A program made the translations under genes and the position numbers. DNA of 64,000 nucleotides from Actinoplanes sichuanensis (GTDB taxonomy: Bacteria > Actinomycetota > Actinomycetes > Mycobacteriales > Micromonosporaceae), in assembly GCF_033097365.1 (NCBI RefSeq), contig NZ_AP028461.1, positions 11,497,501 through 11,561,500 of the forward strand, written 5' to 3'. The number at the start of each line of letters is the position of its first letter. Within the stretch, counting starts at the first letter, position 1. Positions 56,360 to 64,000 of this stretch are shown one piece after another. A model generated the notes under the pieces. That model did no database searches. It was not told the DNA's origin and saw only the letters and a list, made by a program, of their open reading frames with translations.

Positions 56360-57922
56360 GTGGACGACGTGGACGCGATCGTCGTCGGGGCCGGGCACAA
56401 CGGTCTCGTCGCGGCGAACCTGCTGGCCGACGCCGGATGGACGGTCCGGGTGCTGGAGGCCACCCCGCAACCGGGCGGAGCGGTCCGCTCCGGGCACCTG
56501 ACCGCGCCCGGCTACCTCTCCGACCTGTTCAGCGCCTTCTACCCACTCGGGTACGCCTCCCCGGTGCTGAAACAGCTGGACCTCGACGTCCGCTGGACCC
56601 ACGCGCCGGACGTGTTCACCCATCTGCTGCCGGACGGCCGGGCCGCCACGGTCAGCCGTGACATCGATCGGACCGCCGCGTCGATGGAGCAGTTCGCGCC
56701 CGGAGACGGCGACCGGTGGCGCAACGCCTACACCGACTGGCGGTCGGTCTCCGACGAGATGTTGAAGACCCTGTTCACGCCGTTCCCGCCGGTCCGTAAC
56801 AGTGTGGGCCTGATCCGGCGGCTCCAGCTCGGTGGCGCGTTGCGGCTGGCCCGGCGGCTCGTGCTCTCGGTGCGTGAGCTGAGTTCGGAGCTGTTCGACG
56901 GGGAGGGCGCGGCCCTGGCACTGGCCGGCTGTGCCCTGCACACCGACCTGTCGCCGGAGGAGGCGGGCGGCGGCGTCTACGGCTGGCTGCTGGCCATGCT
57001 GGGTCAGGAGGTCGGCTGGCCGGTCCCGGTCGGCGGGGCGCAGGAGCTGACGTCGGCACTGGTCCGCCGTTTCCCCGGCGAGATCGTCTACGACGCGCCG
57101 GTGAGCCGGGTGCTGGTGGCGCGAGGACAGGCGATGGGGGTACGGACGGCGGACGGCCGGAACTGGCGGGCCCGCCGGGCGGTGATCGCCGACGTGCCCG
57201 CCCCGGCCCTCTATCGCGACCTGGTCGACGACCGCTGGCTGCCGTCCCGGCTCACCGAGGACATGGCCCACTTCCGCTGGGACGGGGCCACCGTCAAGGT
57301 CGACTGGGCGGTGCGGACGAAGGTGCCCTGGACGAACCCGGCCGCGGCCGGCGCCGGCACCGTCCACCTGGGCGCCGACCTGAACGGGCTCACCCGGTAC
57401 GCCGCCCATCTCGCGTCCGACGAGATCCCGCCGAAGCCGTTCCTGCTCCTGGGGCAGATGACCACGGCCGACGCCACCCGGTCACCGGAGGGCACCGAGT
57501 CGATGTGGGCGTACACCCACCTGCCGCACCGCTCGTCCTGGCACGCCGACGAGATCGCCGAACACGTCGAACGGATGGAGGCGGTCGTCGAGGAGCATGC
57601 CCCCGGTTTCCGGCGTGAGGTCGTGGCCCGCCACGTGTTCGCGCCGGGCGACATGGAACGGGAGAACCCGTCGCTGGTCGGCGGTGCGCTCGGCGGCGGG
57701 ACCGCGGCGGCCTTCCAGCAGCTGTTCCTGCGGCCGGTGCCGGGGATCGGACGGGCCGACACCCCGGTCGACCGGCTCTACCTGGGCAGTTCGTCGGCGC
57801 ATCCGGGCGGCGGGGTGCACGGGGCGCCGGGCGCCAACGCGGCGCGGGCCGCCCTGGCCCGGCACGGCAACCCGCTCTACCCGGCGGTCATCGGCGCCGC
57901 CCACCGGGTGATCTACCGCTGA
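56360..57922 (+). CDS. phytoene desaturase-like FAD oxidoreductase
   Basis: 520 aa from GTG 56360, which has TAGCTT 7 nt upstream (leaderless); TTG 56351 would add three residues. N-terminal dinucleotide fold VDAIVVGAGHNGLVAANLLADAGW and VRVLEATPQPGGAVRSG. C-terminal FAD motif SSSAHPGGGVHGAPGANAARAAL. These are typical of the CrtI-like / PYROXD2-like NAD(P)/FAD-dependent oxidoreductases that are common in actinomycetes and not linked to carotenoids; no crtB or crtE is nearby. Substrate unknown. Overlaps the convergent SRPBCC gene by 10 bp. Confidence 0.9.
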   Translation: MDDVDAIVVGAGHNGLVAANLLADAGWTVRVLEATPQPGGAVRSGHLTAPGYLSDLFSAFYPLGYASPVLKQLDLDVRWTHAPDVFTHLLPDGRAATVSRDIDRTAASMEQFAPGDGDRWRNAYTDWRSVSDEMLKTLFTPFPPVRNSVGLIRRLQLGGALRLARRLVLSVRELSSELFDGEGAALALAGCALHTDLSPEEAGGGVYGWLLAMLGQEVGWPVPVGGAQELTSALVRRFPGEIVYDAPVSRVLVARGQAMGVRTADGRNWRARRAVIADVPAPALYRDLVDDRWLPSRLTEDMAHFRWDGATVKVDWAVRTKVPWTNPAAAGAGTVHLGADLNGLTRYAAHLASDEIPPKPFLLLGQMTTADATRSPEGTESMWAYTHLPHRSSWHADEIAEHVERMEAVVEEHAPGFRREVVARHVFAPGDMERENPSLVGGALGGGTAAAFQQLFLRPVPGIGRADTPVDRLYLGSSSAHPGGGVHGAPGANAARAALARHGNPLYPAVIGAAHRVIYR

Positions 57923-58350
57923 CGTTCGGCGATGTCGGCGAGTCGGCGCAGGGTCTCCACGTTACGACGGTGCAGCAGCAGGTCGTTGAGTTTGTTGCGG
58001 ACCCACAACAGCGGCCCCTCGGTGAAGTCCTCCTCGATCTCCACCCGGGTGGCGCCGTCGCCGACCGGGGTGAGCCGGATGTCGACCTCGGCCGCGCCGA
58101 GCGGCCACAACCCGGCGTTCAGCCGCAGCGAGTGGCCGGGCGAGCAGGCCAGGACGGTCGACGAGTCGTGCAACGACAGCGGCCACGGGCCGGCCTTGTG
58201 GTGGAGTTTCGAGCCGGGAGCCGGCCACTGCGGTTCGACGTCCCGGATGTGCACGGTGCCGACCACCCAGTCGCTGTACGTCCACCCGTCGGCGAGGACG
58301 GCGAAGACCTGGTCGGGTGGGGCCTGAACGGTTCGCGCCACGATAGCCAC
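57913..58350 (-). CDS. SRPBCC-family protein
   Basis: 145 aa, GTG start. AIVARTVQAPPDQVFAVLADGWTYSDWVVGTVHIRDVE at the N terminus and WPLGAAEVDIRLTPVGDGATRVEIEEDFTEGP in the second half show a START-type fold. Such proteins are often encoded next to the CrtI-like oxidoreductase, here convergent with it, and may handle the same hydrophobic substrate (inference). The ending is a charged helix (NDLLLHRRNVETLRRLADIAE). Confidence 0.9.
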   Translation of the reverse strand: MAIVARTVQAPPDQVFAVLADGWTYSDWVVGTVHIRDVEPQWPAPGSKLHHKAGPWPLSLHDSSTVLACSPGHSLRLNAGLWPLGAAEVDIRLTPVGDGATRVEIEEDFTEGPLLWVRNKLNDLLLHRRNVETLRRLADIAERQR

Positions 58351-58461
58351 GACAGCCGGTTTACCCTGCTCACGAAGTCCGTAACGGTCCGCCCATGTTT
58401 ACGGTTCGTGCTGTCGGGCAACTGCTGGCGCGTACCCGACCCCGGCCCTGGAGGAGACCCC

Positions 58462-59601
58462 GTGCACATTGCGATGATCTCCGAGAACGCTGACGTCGCC
58501 GACCTGTCGGCCGCGCTGGCCGAACTGGGCCACGACGTCCGGATCTACACCCGACGCGAGGACCCGGACGTCGCCGAGGTGGTCGTCACCCCGAGCGGCG
58601 TGCACGTGGTCCACATCGCGGCCGGCCCGCCCCGCCCGCTGCCGTCCGACCTGGTGCTGCCGCACATGGGGGAGTTCGCCCGGATCCTCGGCGAGCAGTG
58701 GCGCGACGGCTGGCAGCCGGACGTGGCGCACGCCCACTTCTGGACCAGCGGCCTGGCCGCGGTGACCGCCGCCCGGCAGTTGAACATCCCGGTCGTCCAG
58801 TCGTTCCACGAGTTGGGCGAGTTCGGTGAGGTCGCGGACGGCCCGTCCCGGTCCGGCTACGAGCGGGCGCTCGGCCGGGCGGTGGACCGGGTGGTCGCGC
58901 AGACCCAGGAGGAGGTCCGTGGCCTGGTCCGGATCGGCGTGCCGCGGTCCAGCCTGATCGTGGTCCCGGCCGGCGTGGACAGCGAGACGTTCACCCCGGA
59001 CGGCCCGGCGGTCCAGCGTGACCCGGAGCGCCCCCGCATCCTGTCGGTCGGCAAGCTGGTCGAGCGCAAGGGGTTCGGCGACGTCATCCAGGCGATGCGG
59101 TACGTGCCGGACGCCGAGGTGGTGGTGGTCGGCGGCCCGCCCGCGGAGCGGCTCCCCGGCGACCCGGGCGCCCGGCTGCTCCAGTCGATGGCCGAGCAGT
59201 TCAAGGTGGCCGACCGGTTCCGGCTGGTCGGCGCGGTGCCGCACCGGGAGCTGCCGAGCTGGTACCGGTCGGCCGACGTGCTGATCGCCACCCCCTGGGA
59301 GGAGCAGGCCGCCCTGGAGGCGATGGCCTGTGGCGTCCCGATCGTCGGCCCGGCGGCCGGTTCGCTCACCGAGACGGTGGTCGACGGCCTGACCGGCGAT
59401 CTGGTGCCGGAGCGGGACCCGCGGGCCCTTGGCGGCGCGCTGCGCCGGCTGGTCAACGACAAGGTGCGGCGGTTCACCTACGCGACCGCGGCACTGGACC
59501 GGGCCCGGCAGGCGTACTCGTGGAAGCGGGTGGCCGCGCAGGTCGGCTCGGTCTACGCGAGCCTGCGGCGTACCCCGGCCGTGGTGGAAGACCCGGTGTA
59601 G
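58462..59601 (+). CDS. GT4-family glycosyltransferase
   Basis: 379 aa, GTG with GGAGGAGACC upstream. GT-B fold: HIAMISENADVADLSAALAELGHDVRIYTRR, DVAHAHFWTSGLAAVTAAR, FHELGEF, VVPAGVDSETFTPDG, then RILSVGKLVERKGFGDVIQAM and PWEEQAALEAMACGVPIVG (E-x7-E type). It resembles glycosyltransferases of the MshA/GtfB-like group seen beside phytoene-desaturase-like genes in actinomycetes. Acceptor unknown. It starts a co-directional run with the ABC exporter, but an 82-bp gap suggests a separate transcript. Confidence 0.9.
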   Translation: MHIAMISENADVADLSAALAELGHDVRIYTRREDPDVAEVVVTPSGVHVVHIAAGPPRPLPSDLVLPHMGEFARILGEQWRDGWQPDVAHAHFWTSGLAAVTAARQLNIPVVQSFHELGEFGEVADGPSRSGYERALGRAVDRVVAQTQEEVRGLVRIGVPRSSLIVVPAGVDSETFTPDGPAVQRDPERPRILSVGKLVERKGFGDVIQAMRYVPDAEVVVVGGPPAERLPGDPGARLLQSMAEQFKVADRFRLVGAVPHRELPSWYRSADVLIATPWEEQAALEAMACGVPIVGPAAGSLTETVVDGLTGDLVPERDPRALGGALRRLVNDKVRRFTYATAALDRARQAYSWKRVAAQVGSVYASLRRTPAVVEDPV

Positions 59602-59683
59602 GGCGGCATCAACCGATCGGTGGATCGGATCCGTCGCCCGCTGTTCGATTCGGGCACCATGGCCTCCGGGCGACGCTGTATGC

Positions 59684-60577
59684 ATGACAGTCATCGAGGT
59701 CGAGAACCTGGCGAAGAGGTACGGCGAGACCGTCGCCGTACGAGACGTGTCCTTCAGTGTCGAGGCCGGTGAGATCTTCGGGATCCTCGGCCCGAACGGC
59801 GCCGGCAAGACCACCACCGTCGAGTGCATCAGCGGCCTGCGCACCCCCGACTCGGGATCGATCACGGTCCTCGGACGTCCCGCCGGTGACCGGTCGCTGC
59901 GGTCGGTCATCGGTGTGCAGTTGCAGGAGAGCGAGCTCCAGGACAAGATCACCGTCCGCGAGGCGCTGGAGCTGTACAGCACGTTCTACCCGAACCCGGC
60001 CGACTGGCGGGCCCTCGCCGACGACCTGGGCCTGGCACCGAAGCTGAAGTCCCGCTTCGGCAAGCTCTCCGGCGGCCAGAAGCAGCGCCTGTCGATCGCG
60101 CTGGCTCTGATCGGCAACCCGAAGATCGCGATCCTGGACGAGCTCACCACCGGCCTGGACCCGCAGGCCCGCCGGGAGACCTGGGACCTGATCTCCGGCA
60201 TCCGCGACCGTGGCGTCACCCTGCTGCTGGTCACCCACTTCATGGAGGAGGCCGAGCGCCTCTGCGACCGGATCGTGGTGATCGACAAGGGCTCGGTGGC
60301 GGCCCTGGACACTCCGGCCGGACTGGTCGAGCGGACCGGCAACGAGCAGCGGATCCGGTTCCGGCCGTCCACTCCGATCGAGGACGAGCTGCTGACCGTG
60401 CTGCCCGAGGTGCGCGAGTTGCGCCGGCAGGGCCCGCGGATCGAGGTGGTCGGCACCGGCAATCTGCTGCACGCGGTCGTCTCGGTGCTCGCCCGCAACG
60501 GCATCGTGGCCGCCGAGCTGACCCTCGACCAGTCCACTCTCGACGACGCCTTCGTCCAGCTGACCGGCAAGGAGTGA
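59684..60577 (+). CDS. ABC transporter ATP-binding protein (DrrA-like)
   Basis: 297 aa, ATG. VIEVENLAKRYGETVAVRDVSF, ILGPNGAGKTTTVECISGL (Walker A), LQESELQDKITVREAL (Q loop), KLSGGQKQRLSIALAL (signature), IAILDELTTGLDPQARRE (Walker B, with DEL instead of DEP) and VTHFMEEAERL (switch His). The C-terminal 80 residues are the accessory domain of ABC-2 exporters. Together with the permease encoded next (GTGA overlap) it forms an exporter, probably of a drug or antimicrobial peptide. Four genes 59684-63217 form one operon with a sensor kinase and regulator. Confidence 0.94.
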   Translation: MTVIEVENLAKRYGETVAVRDVSFSVEAGEIFGILGPNGAGKTTTVECISGLRTPDSGSITVLGRPAGDRSLRSVIGVQLQESELQDKITVREALELYSTFYPNPADWRALADDLGLAPKLKSRFGKLSGGQKQRLSIALALIGNPKIAILDELTTGLDPQARRETWDLISGIRDRGVTLLLVTHFMEEAERLCDRIVVIDKGSVAALDTPAGLVERTGNEQRIRFRPSTPIEDELLTVLPEVRELRRQGPRIEVVGTGNLLHAVVSVLARNGIVAAELTLDQSTLDDAFVQLTGKE

Positions 60578-61323
60578 CCGTCATGTCCGTCTTCACCAAG
60601 ATCACGATCACCGAGTCCCGGCTCACGCTGCGCGACCCGCTCTACGCCTTCTTCACCCTGCTCTTCCCGATCCTGCTGGTGGTGATCCTGGGCAACGTGC
60701 CGACCATGCAGGAGGCGCCGCCCGAACTCGGCGGCCTGCGGGTGATCGACCTCTACGCCGGACTCGCCCTCGGCATGGCCATCGGCATCATCGGGTTGCA
60801 GGGCCTGCCGTCGGTGCTGGCCACCTATCGGGAGCGCGGCATCCTGCGCCGGCTCGCCACCACTCCGGCGGCGCCGCCCACCCTGCTCGCCGCCCAGCTG
60901 GTGATGAACCTGGTCACCGTGCTGGTGTCGATGGTGCTGGTCTACACGGTGGCGATCCTCGTCTTCGACGTGCCGTTCCCGCAGAACCCGGCCCTGTTCC
61001 TGCTCGCCGTCCTGCTCAACTGCGCCGGAGCGTTCTCCATCGGCCTGCTGCTGGCCGCGGTCGCACCGACCGGCAAGACCGCCAACGCGATCGGTACGTT
61101 CCTGTTCTTCCCGCTGATGTTCTTCGCCGGCCTGTGGGCGCCCCGCGAGCTGATGCCGGAGGCACTGCAGCGGATCGGCGACTTCACCCCGTTCGCGGCC
61201 GGCCAGGATCTGATGACCGACGCTCTCACGGGACAGTCACCGGAGCTGCTCTCGATTACGGTTCTGGTGGGATACCTGGTGATCTGCGGGACCGCCGCGA
61301 TCAAGCTCTTCCGCTGGGAGTGA
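60574..61323 (+). CDS. ABC-2 type permease
   Basis: 249 aa from GTG 60574 (GTGA overlap) or 246 from ATG 60583. Six membrane segments with the ABC-2 pattern: RDPLYAFFTLLFPILLVVILG, GLALGMAIGIIGLQGLPSVLATYRERGILRRLATTPAAP (the conserved coupling region), LVMNLVTVLVSMVLVYTVAIL, FLLAVLLNCAGAFSIGLLLAAV, NAIGTFLFFPLMFFAGLWAPRELMP and a last helix. It is the membrane part of the exporter. Substrate is not predictable. Confidence 0.93.
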   Translation: MTVMSVFTKITITESRLTLRDPLYAFFTLLFPILLVVILGNVPTMQEAPPELGGLRVIDLYAGLALGMAIGIIGLQGLPSVLATYRERGILRRLATTPAAPPTLLAAQLVMNLVTVLVSMVLVYTVAILVFDVPFPQNPALFLLAVLLNCAGAFSIGLLLAAVAPTGKTANAIGTFLFFPLMFFAGLWAPRELMPEALQRIGDFTPFAAGQDLMTDALTGQSPELLSITVLVGYLVICGTAAIKLFRWE

Positions 61324-61325
61324 CG

Positions 61326-62594
61326 ATGTTCAAGCCTGAGGCGCTGGAGGGACCGGCCGCGAACCGGGAGCTCTGGCGCACCTGGCTGTCCTACGGCACC
61401 CTGTTCGGCTCGCTGCTGCTGTCGGTGGTCACCCAGGGTGTCGAGGGCCTGCCCCAGAAAGGCCTCGGCACCACCGCCGCGGTCACCGTCGTGACCGCCC
61501 TGTGGATCGCCTGGTGGGTGGATCTGCACCCGGCCTGGCAGCGGCACCGGCCGTTGATGCTGATCTTCCTGGTCGGACTGCTCGGCCTCAACTTCACGCT
61601 GGTGATGTGCAGCCCGCTGTTCGGCGTCTTCACCTGGACCGGCTACATCTTCCTCGGTTACGCCCTGCCCGGCCGGTGGCAGCTGTTCGGCGTCGTCCCG
61701 GTCGCCGCGATCAACGCGATGTCGCAGATCGGCGGCTGGGACACCTTCACCGACGAGGACGACGGGTACGTCATCTACCTCGCGGTGCTGGCCTGCAACC
61801 TGCTGATCGCCGGGATCATGACCTGGGTGACCCTGCGGGACGAGCGGGAGGCCGACACCCGGGTCCGCCGGATCGACCAGCTCGCCGAGGCCAACGCCAA
61901 ACTCGCCGCCGCCCTCCAGGAGAATGCCGGACTGCACGCCCAGCTCCTGGTGCAGGCGCACGAGGCGGGCGTCCACAATGAACGGCAGCGGATGGCCGGC
62001 GAGATCCACGACGTGCTGGCCCAGGGACTCACCGGCATCGTCACCCAGCTGGAGGCGGCCGAGGCTCACCCCGGCGACCGCGACCGGCACCTGGCCGCCG
62101 CGAAACGTCTCGCCCGGGAGAGCCTGGCCGAGGCCCGTCGCTCGGTGCAGGCGCTACGGCCCCAGCATCTGGACGCGGCCCGCCTGCCGGAGGCCATCGG
62201 CGAGGTGCTGACGAGCTGGTCCGAGCTGCACGGTGTCCGCGCCGACCTGACCACCACCGGGATGGCCCGGCCGCTGCTGCCGGAGATCGAGACGACCCTG
62301 CTGCGTACCGCCCAGGAGGCTCTCGCGAACGTGGCCAAGCACGCCGCCGCCGGCCGGGTCGGTCTGACGCTGTCCTACATGGAGGACGTGGTGACGCTCG
62401 ACGTCCGCGACGACGGGGCCGGCTTCGACCCGGACGCCCCCCGCGAGGTGACCGACGAGGGTGGATACGGTCTGCGCGCCATGCGGGAACGCCTCACCCG
62501 GGTCGCCGGCACCCTCGAGGTCGAGTCCGAACCCGGTGGCGGCACCGCCGTCTCCGCCTGCGTACCGGCACTGGCCCTAGGAGGGACCGCATGA
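61326..62594 (+). CDS. sensor histidine kinase of the exporter operon (HisKA_3 type)
   Basis: 422 aa, ATG 2 bp after the permease stop. About six membrane segments in residues 20-165, then a coiled-coil (EADTRVRRIDQLAEANAKLAAALQENA) and the phospho-acceptor region NERQRMAGEIHDVLAQGLTGI with the catalytic His. HATPase: RTAQEALANVAKHAAAG (N box), VRDDGAGFD and GGYGLRAMRERLTRVAG (G boxes). This DesK-like class often detects membrane or cell-wall stress through its TM domain or through the adjacent ABC transporter. ATGA overlap with the next gene. Confidence 0.94.
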   Translation: MFKPEALEGPAANRELWRTWLSYGTLFGSLLLSVVTQGVEGLPQKGLGTTAAVTVVTALWIAWWVDLHPAWQRHRPLMLIFLVGLLGLNFTLVMCSPLFGVFTWTGYIFLGYALPGRWQLFGVVPVAAINAMSQIGGWDTFTDEDDGYVIYLAVLACNLLIAGIMTWVTLRDEREADTRVRRIDQLAEANAKLAAALQENAGLHAQLLVQAHEAGVHNERQRMAGEIHDVLAQGLTGIVTQLEAAEAHPGDRDRHLAAAKRLARESLAEARRSVQALRPQHLDAARLPEAIGEVLTSWSELHGVRADLTTTGMARPLLPEIETTLLRTAQEALANVAKHAAAGRVGLTLSYMEDVVTLDVRDDGAGFDPDAPREVTDEGGYGLRAMRERLTRVAGTLEVESEPGGGTAVSACVPALALGGTA

Positions 62595-63217
62595 TCAGGG
62601 TCGTCATCGTGGACGATCACCCGGTGGTCCGGGACGGCCTGCGCGGCATGTTCGCCGGCGACGACAGGTTCACCGTGCTCGGCGAGGCGGGCGACGGCCG
62701 GGAGGCCCTGGCGGTCACCGAGGCGCTCACCCCGGACGTGGTCCTGATGGACCTGCGGATGCCGGTGATGGACGGCGTCACCACGATCCGGGAGCTGAAG
62801 GCCCGCGGCTCGGCCGCCCGCGTCCTGGTGCTGACCACCTACGACACCGACAGCGACGTGCTACCCGCGATCAAGGCCGGTGCCACCGGGTACCTGCTCA
62901 AGGACACCCCGCGTGAGGAACTGTTCCGCGCCGTCGTGGCCGCCCACCGCGGGGAGTCGGTGCTCTCCCCGGCGGTCGCCGGCCGGCTCATGGGTCGGCT
63001 CCGGTCACCGGCCAAGGAGCCGCTCAGTCAGCGCGAGATCGAGGTGCTCACCCTGATCGCCCGCGGCTGCTCCAACCGGGAGACCGCGAAACGCCTCTTC
63101 ATCAGCGAGGCCACGGTCAAGACCCACCTGCTGCACGCCTACGCCAAACTCGGCGTCCGGGACCGGGCCGCGGCCGTCGCCACCGCCATCGAGCAGGGCC
63201 TGATCCGCCGCGACTAG
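62591..63217 (+). CDS. NarL/LuxR-family response regulator of the exporter operon
   Basis: 208 aa. Receiver: IRVVIVDDHPVVRDGLRGMF (acidic pair), VVLMDLRMPVMDG (phospho-Asp), LVLTTYDTD and GYLLKDTP (Thr and Lys switch). LuxR HTH: LSQREIEVLTLIARGCSNRETAKRLFISEATVKTHLLHAYAKLGV. It probably activates its own ABC exporter operon. It converges on the FAD monooxygenase gene with the two stop codons sharing a CTAG palindrome (63214-63217). Confidence 0.95.
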   Translation: MIRVVIVDDHPVVRDGLRGMFAGDDRFTVLGEAGDGREALAVTEALTPDVVLMDLRMPVMDGVTTIRELKARGSAARVLVLTTYDTDSDVLPAIKAGATGYLLKDTPREELFRAVVAAHRGESVLSPAVAGRLMGRLRSPAKEPLSQREIEVLTLIARGCSNRETAKRLFISEATVKTHLLHAYAKLGVRDRAAAVATAIEQGLIRRD

Positions 63218-64000
63218 GGGCGCCAACTGAGGATCGGGTCCATCTGGCGCAGCACGGTGTCCGGCCCGAAACGGCCGGCCAGCGACATGGCGGTGTTGCG
63301 GAGAAACGCGGCGACCGGGTTGCTCAGGCCGGCGACGCGGCCGATCCGCCGCGAGGCACGGGCGATCTCGGTGGTACGGGCCACCCGCGCCGCCGAATAA
63401 CCGGGCAGATCCTCCGCGTGCCGGGCCAGCACCAGCGCGTCCTCCAGGGCCTGGCAGGCGCCCTGCCCCAGGTTGGGTGTCATGGCGTGGGCGGCGTCGC
63501 CGAGCAGCGCCACCCGACCGGAGTGGAACCGGGGCAGCGACTCGTCGAGACATCTGATGTCGGTGCGGACCGCCTCGGTGGCCGACCTGATCAGCGACGG
63601 GATCGGCTCGTGCCAGGTGCCGAAGAGACGCAGCATCTCGTCGATCTCCGCGGGTGCCCGGGCGCCGGCCGGGGCGGGCGCGGTCGCGTAGGCGTAGACC
63701 CGTCCGTCGCCGAGCAGCGCCACCCCGAACACCTTGCCGTCACCCCAGGTCTCGGCGGGTCGGACGGTGCCACCCGGATGCGGGACGACGATCCGCCAAC
63801 TCGTCACGCCCGTGTACACCGGCCCGGGATGAGCCGGGAACAGCTTCGCCCGTACCGCTGAATGCAGTCCGTCGGCCGCGACCACCAGATCGGCGGTGAC
63901 CGGCCCGCCCGCGGTGACCACCTCACCGGTCGCCGGGTCGACGTCGTCGGCCGGCTCGCCCAGCCGGATCGTGCCGGGTTCGAGAGCGTCGGCGAGCGTC
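63214..64000 (-). CDS. FAD-dependent monooxygenase, C-terminal part (gene runs off the right edge)
   Basis: At least 262 codons, continuing beyond 64000, so the N terminus with the FAD GxGxxG is missing. The visible part has the middle and third motifs of PHBH/UbiH-type flavoproteins: LVVAADGLHSAVRAKLFP (DG motif), and LPRFHSGRVALLGDAAHAMTP with LGQGACQALEDALVL (GD motif for ribityl binding). The substrate strand region (VYTGVTSWRIVVPHPGG) suggests a salicylate hydroxylase or zeaxanthin epoxidase-like aromatic hydroxylase. The ending is AMSLAGRFGPDTVLRQMD. Confidence 0.88.
   Translation of the reverse strand, partial: TLADALEPGTIRLGEPADDVDPATGEVVTAGGPVTADLVVAADGLHSAVRAKLFPAHPGPVYTGVTSWRIVVPHPGGTVRPAETWGDGKVFGVALLGDGRVYAYATAPAPAGARAPAEIDEMLRLFGTWHEPIPSLIRSATEAVRTDIRCLDESLPRFHSGRVALLGDAAHAMTPNLGQGACQALEDALVLARHAEDLPGYSAARVARTTEIARASRRIGRVAGLSNPVAAFLRNTAMSLAGRFGPDTVLRQMDPILSWRP

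Noticed and set aside
56360..59601. Carotenoid biosynthesis cluster
   Set aside because: Only a CrtI-like oxidoreductase and a glycosyltransferase are present; no phytoene synthase, GGPP synthase or cyclase.

Overview
The window is about 70% GC and densely packed. Start codons are a mix of ATG, GTG and TTG, stop/start overlaps such as ATGA, GTGA and TGATG are common, and several genes have a TANNNT box 6-7 nt before the start codon (leaderless style). Together with the gene content (TreXYZ trehalose genes, PP2C and SpoIIE-type phosphatases, HisKA_3/LuxR two-component pairs, DUF3072, paired HTH and Clp-N genes, UraD/UraH/uricase) this points to an actinomycete chromosome, most likely Actinoplanes or another Micromonosporaceae. 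That assignment is inference. I see no rRNA, tRNA, CRISPR array, insertion sequence or prophage.

Layout. 1-3860: end of an EcsC-like gene, a fibronectin-type lipoprotein, a Na+/H+ antiporter, a UBP-type zinc-finger protein and a ketopantoate reductase-like enzyme. 4012-13471: storage-glucan block. An Rv3032-like GT4 glucosyltransferase and an amylo-1,6-glucosidase on the minus strand diverge from glgX/treX-treY-treZ on the plus strand, so glucan building, debranching and conversion to trehalose are encoded together. 13493-19752: a YidD paralogue, then a membrane-anchored solute-binding sensor, a polytopic membrane protein and a PP2C phosphatase (recalling the GlnH/GlnX signalling module of mycobacteria), then a GGDEF-EAL protein whose GGDEF domain is split by a Ser-rich insertion. 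19763-22351: HrpB helicase, followed by a short region with three perfect TTGTCCACA DnaA boxes.

22691-33138: purine/ureide catabolism (uraD, uraH, uricase, 8-oxoguanine deaminase-like, malate synthase, DUF6986 aldolase-like, then allB and allantoicase). This takes urate to allantoate and then, through glyoxylate, into central metabolism. 33135-44749: phosphotransferase, PCMT-like methyltransferase, a two-component system, a methyltransferase, a 41-aa membrane peptide, a phospholipase D-like protein, an M29 aminopeptidase, a pirin-MarR operon with clear operators, two GNATs, and an HTH/Clp-N operon with a double palindromic operator. 44900-49176: VOC protein, and a multidomain PAS-GAF-SpoIIE-HATPase phosphatase translationally coupled to a cation/proton antiporter. 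49368-55572: small membrane proteins and a five-TM channel-like protein with a very long repeat-rich acidic tail, plus proteins with 18-bp (hexapeptide) repeats. 55814-64000: two SRPBCC proteins, a phytoene-desaturase-like oxidoreductase, a GT4 glycosyltransferase, an ABC-2 exporter with its own histidine kinase and response regulator, and the C-terminal part of an FAD monooxygenase.

The most striking signals outside ordinary genes are the DnaA-box cluster, the paired operators in front of the HTH and MarR genes, two mutually exclusive 19-bp hairpins at the end of the GT4 gene, the phospho-acceptor-like Thr motif array in the channel tail, and a window-wide tendency to in-frame GC-rich minisatellite expansion.
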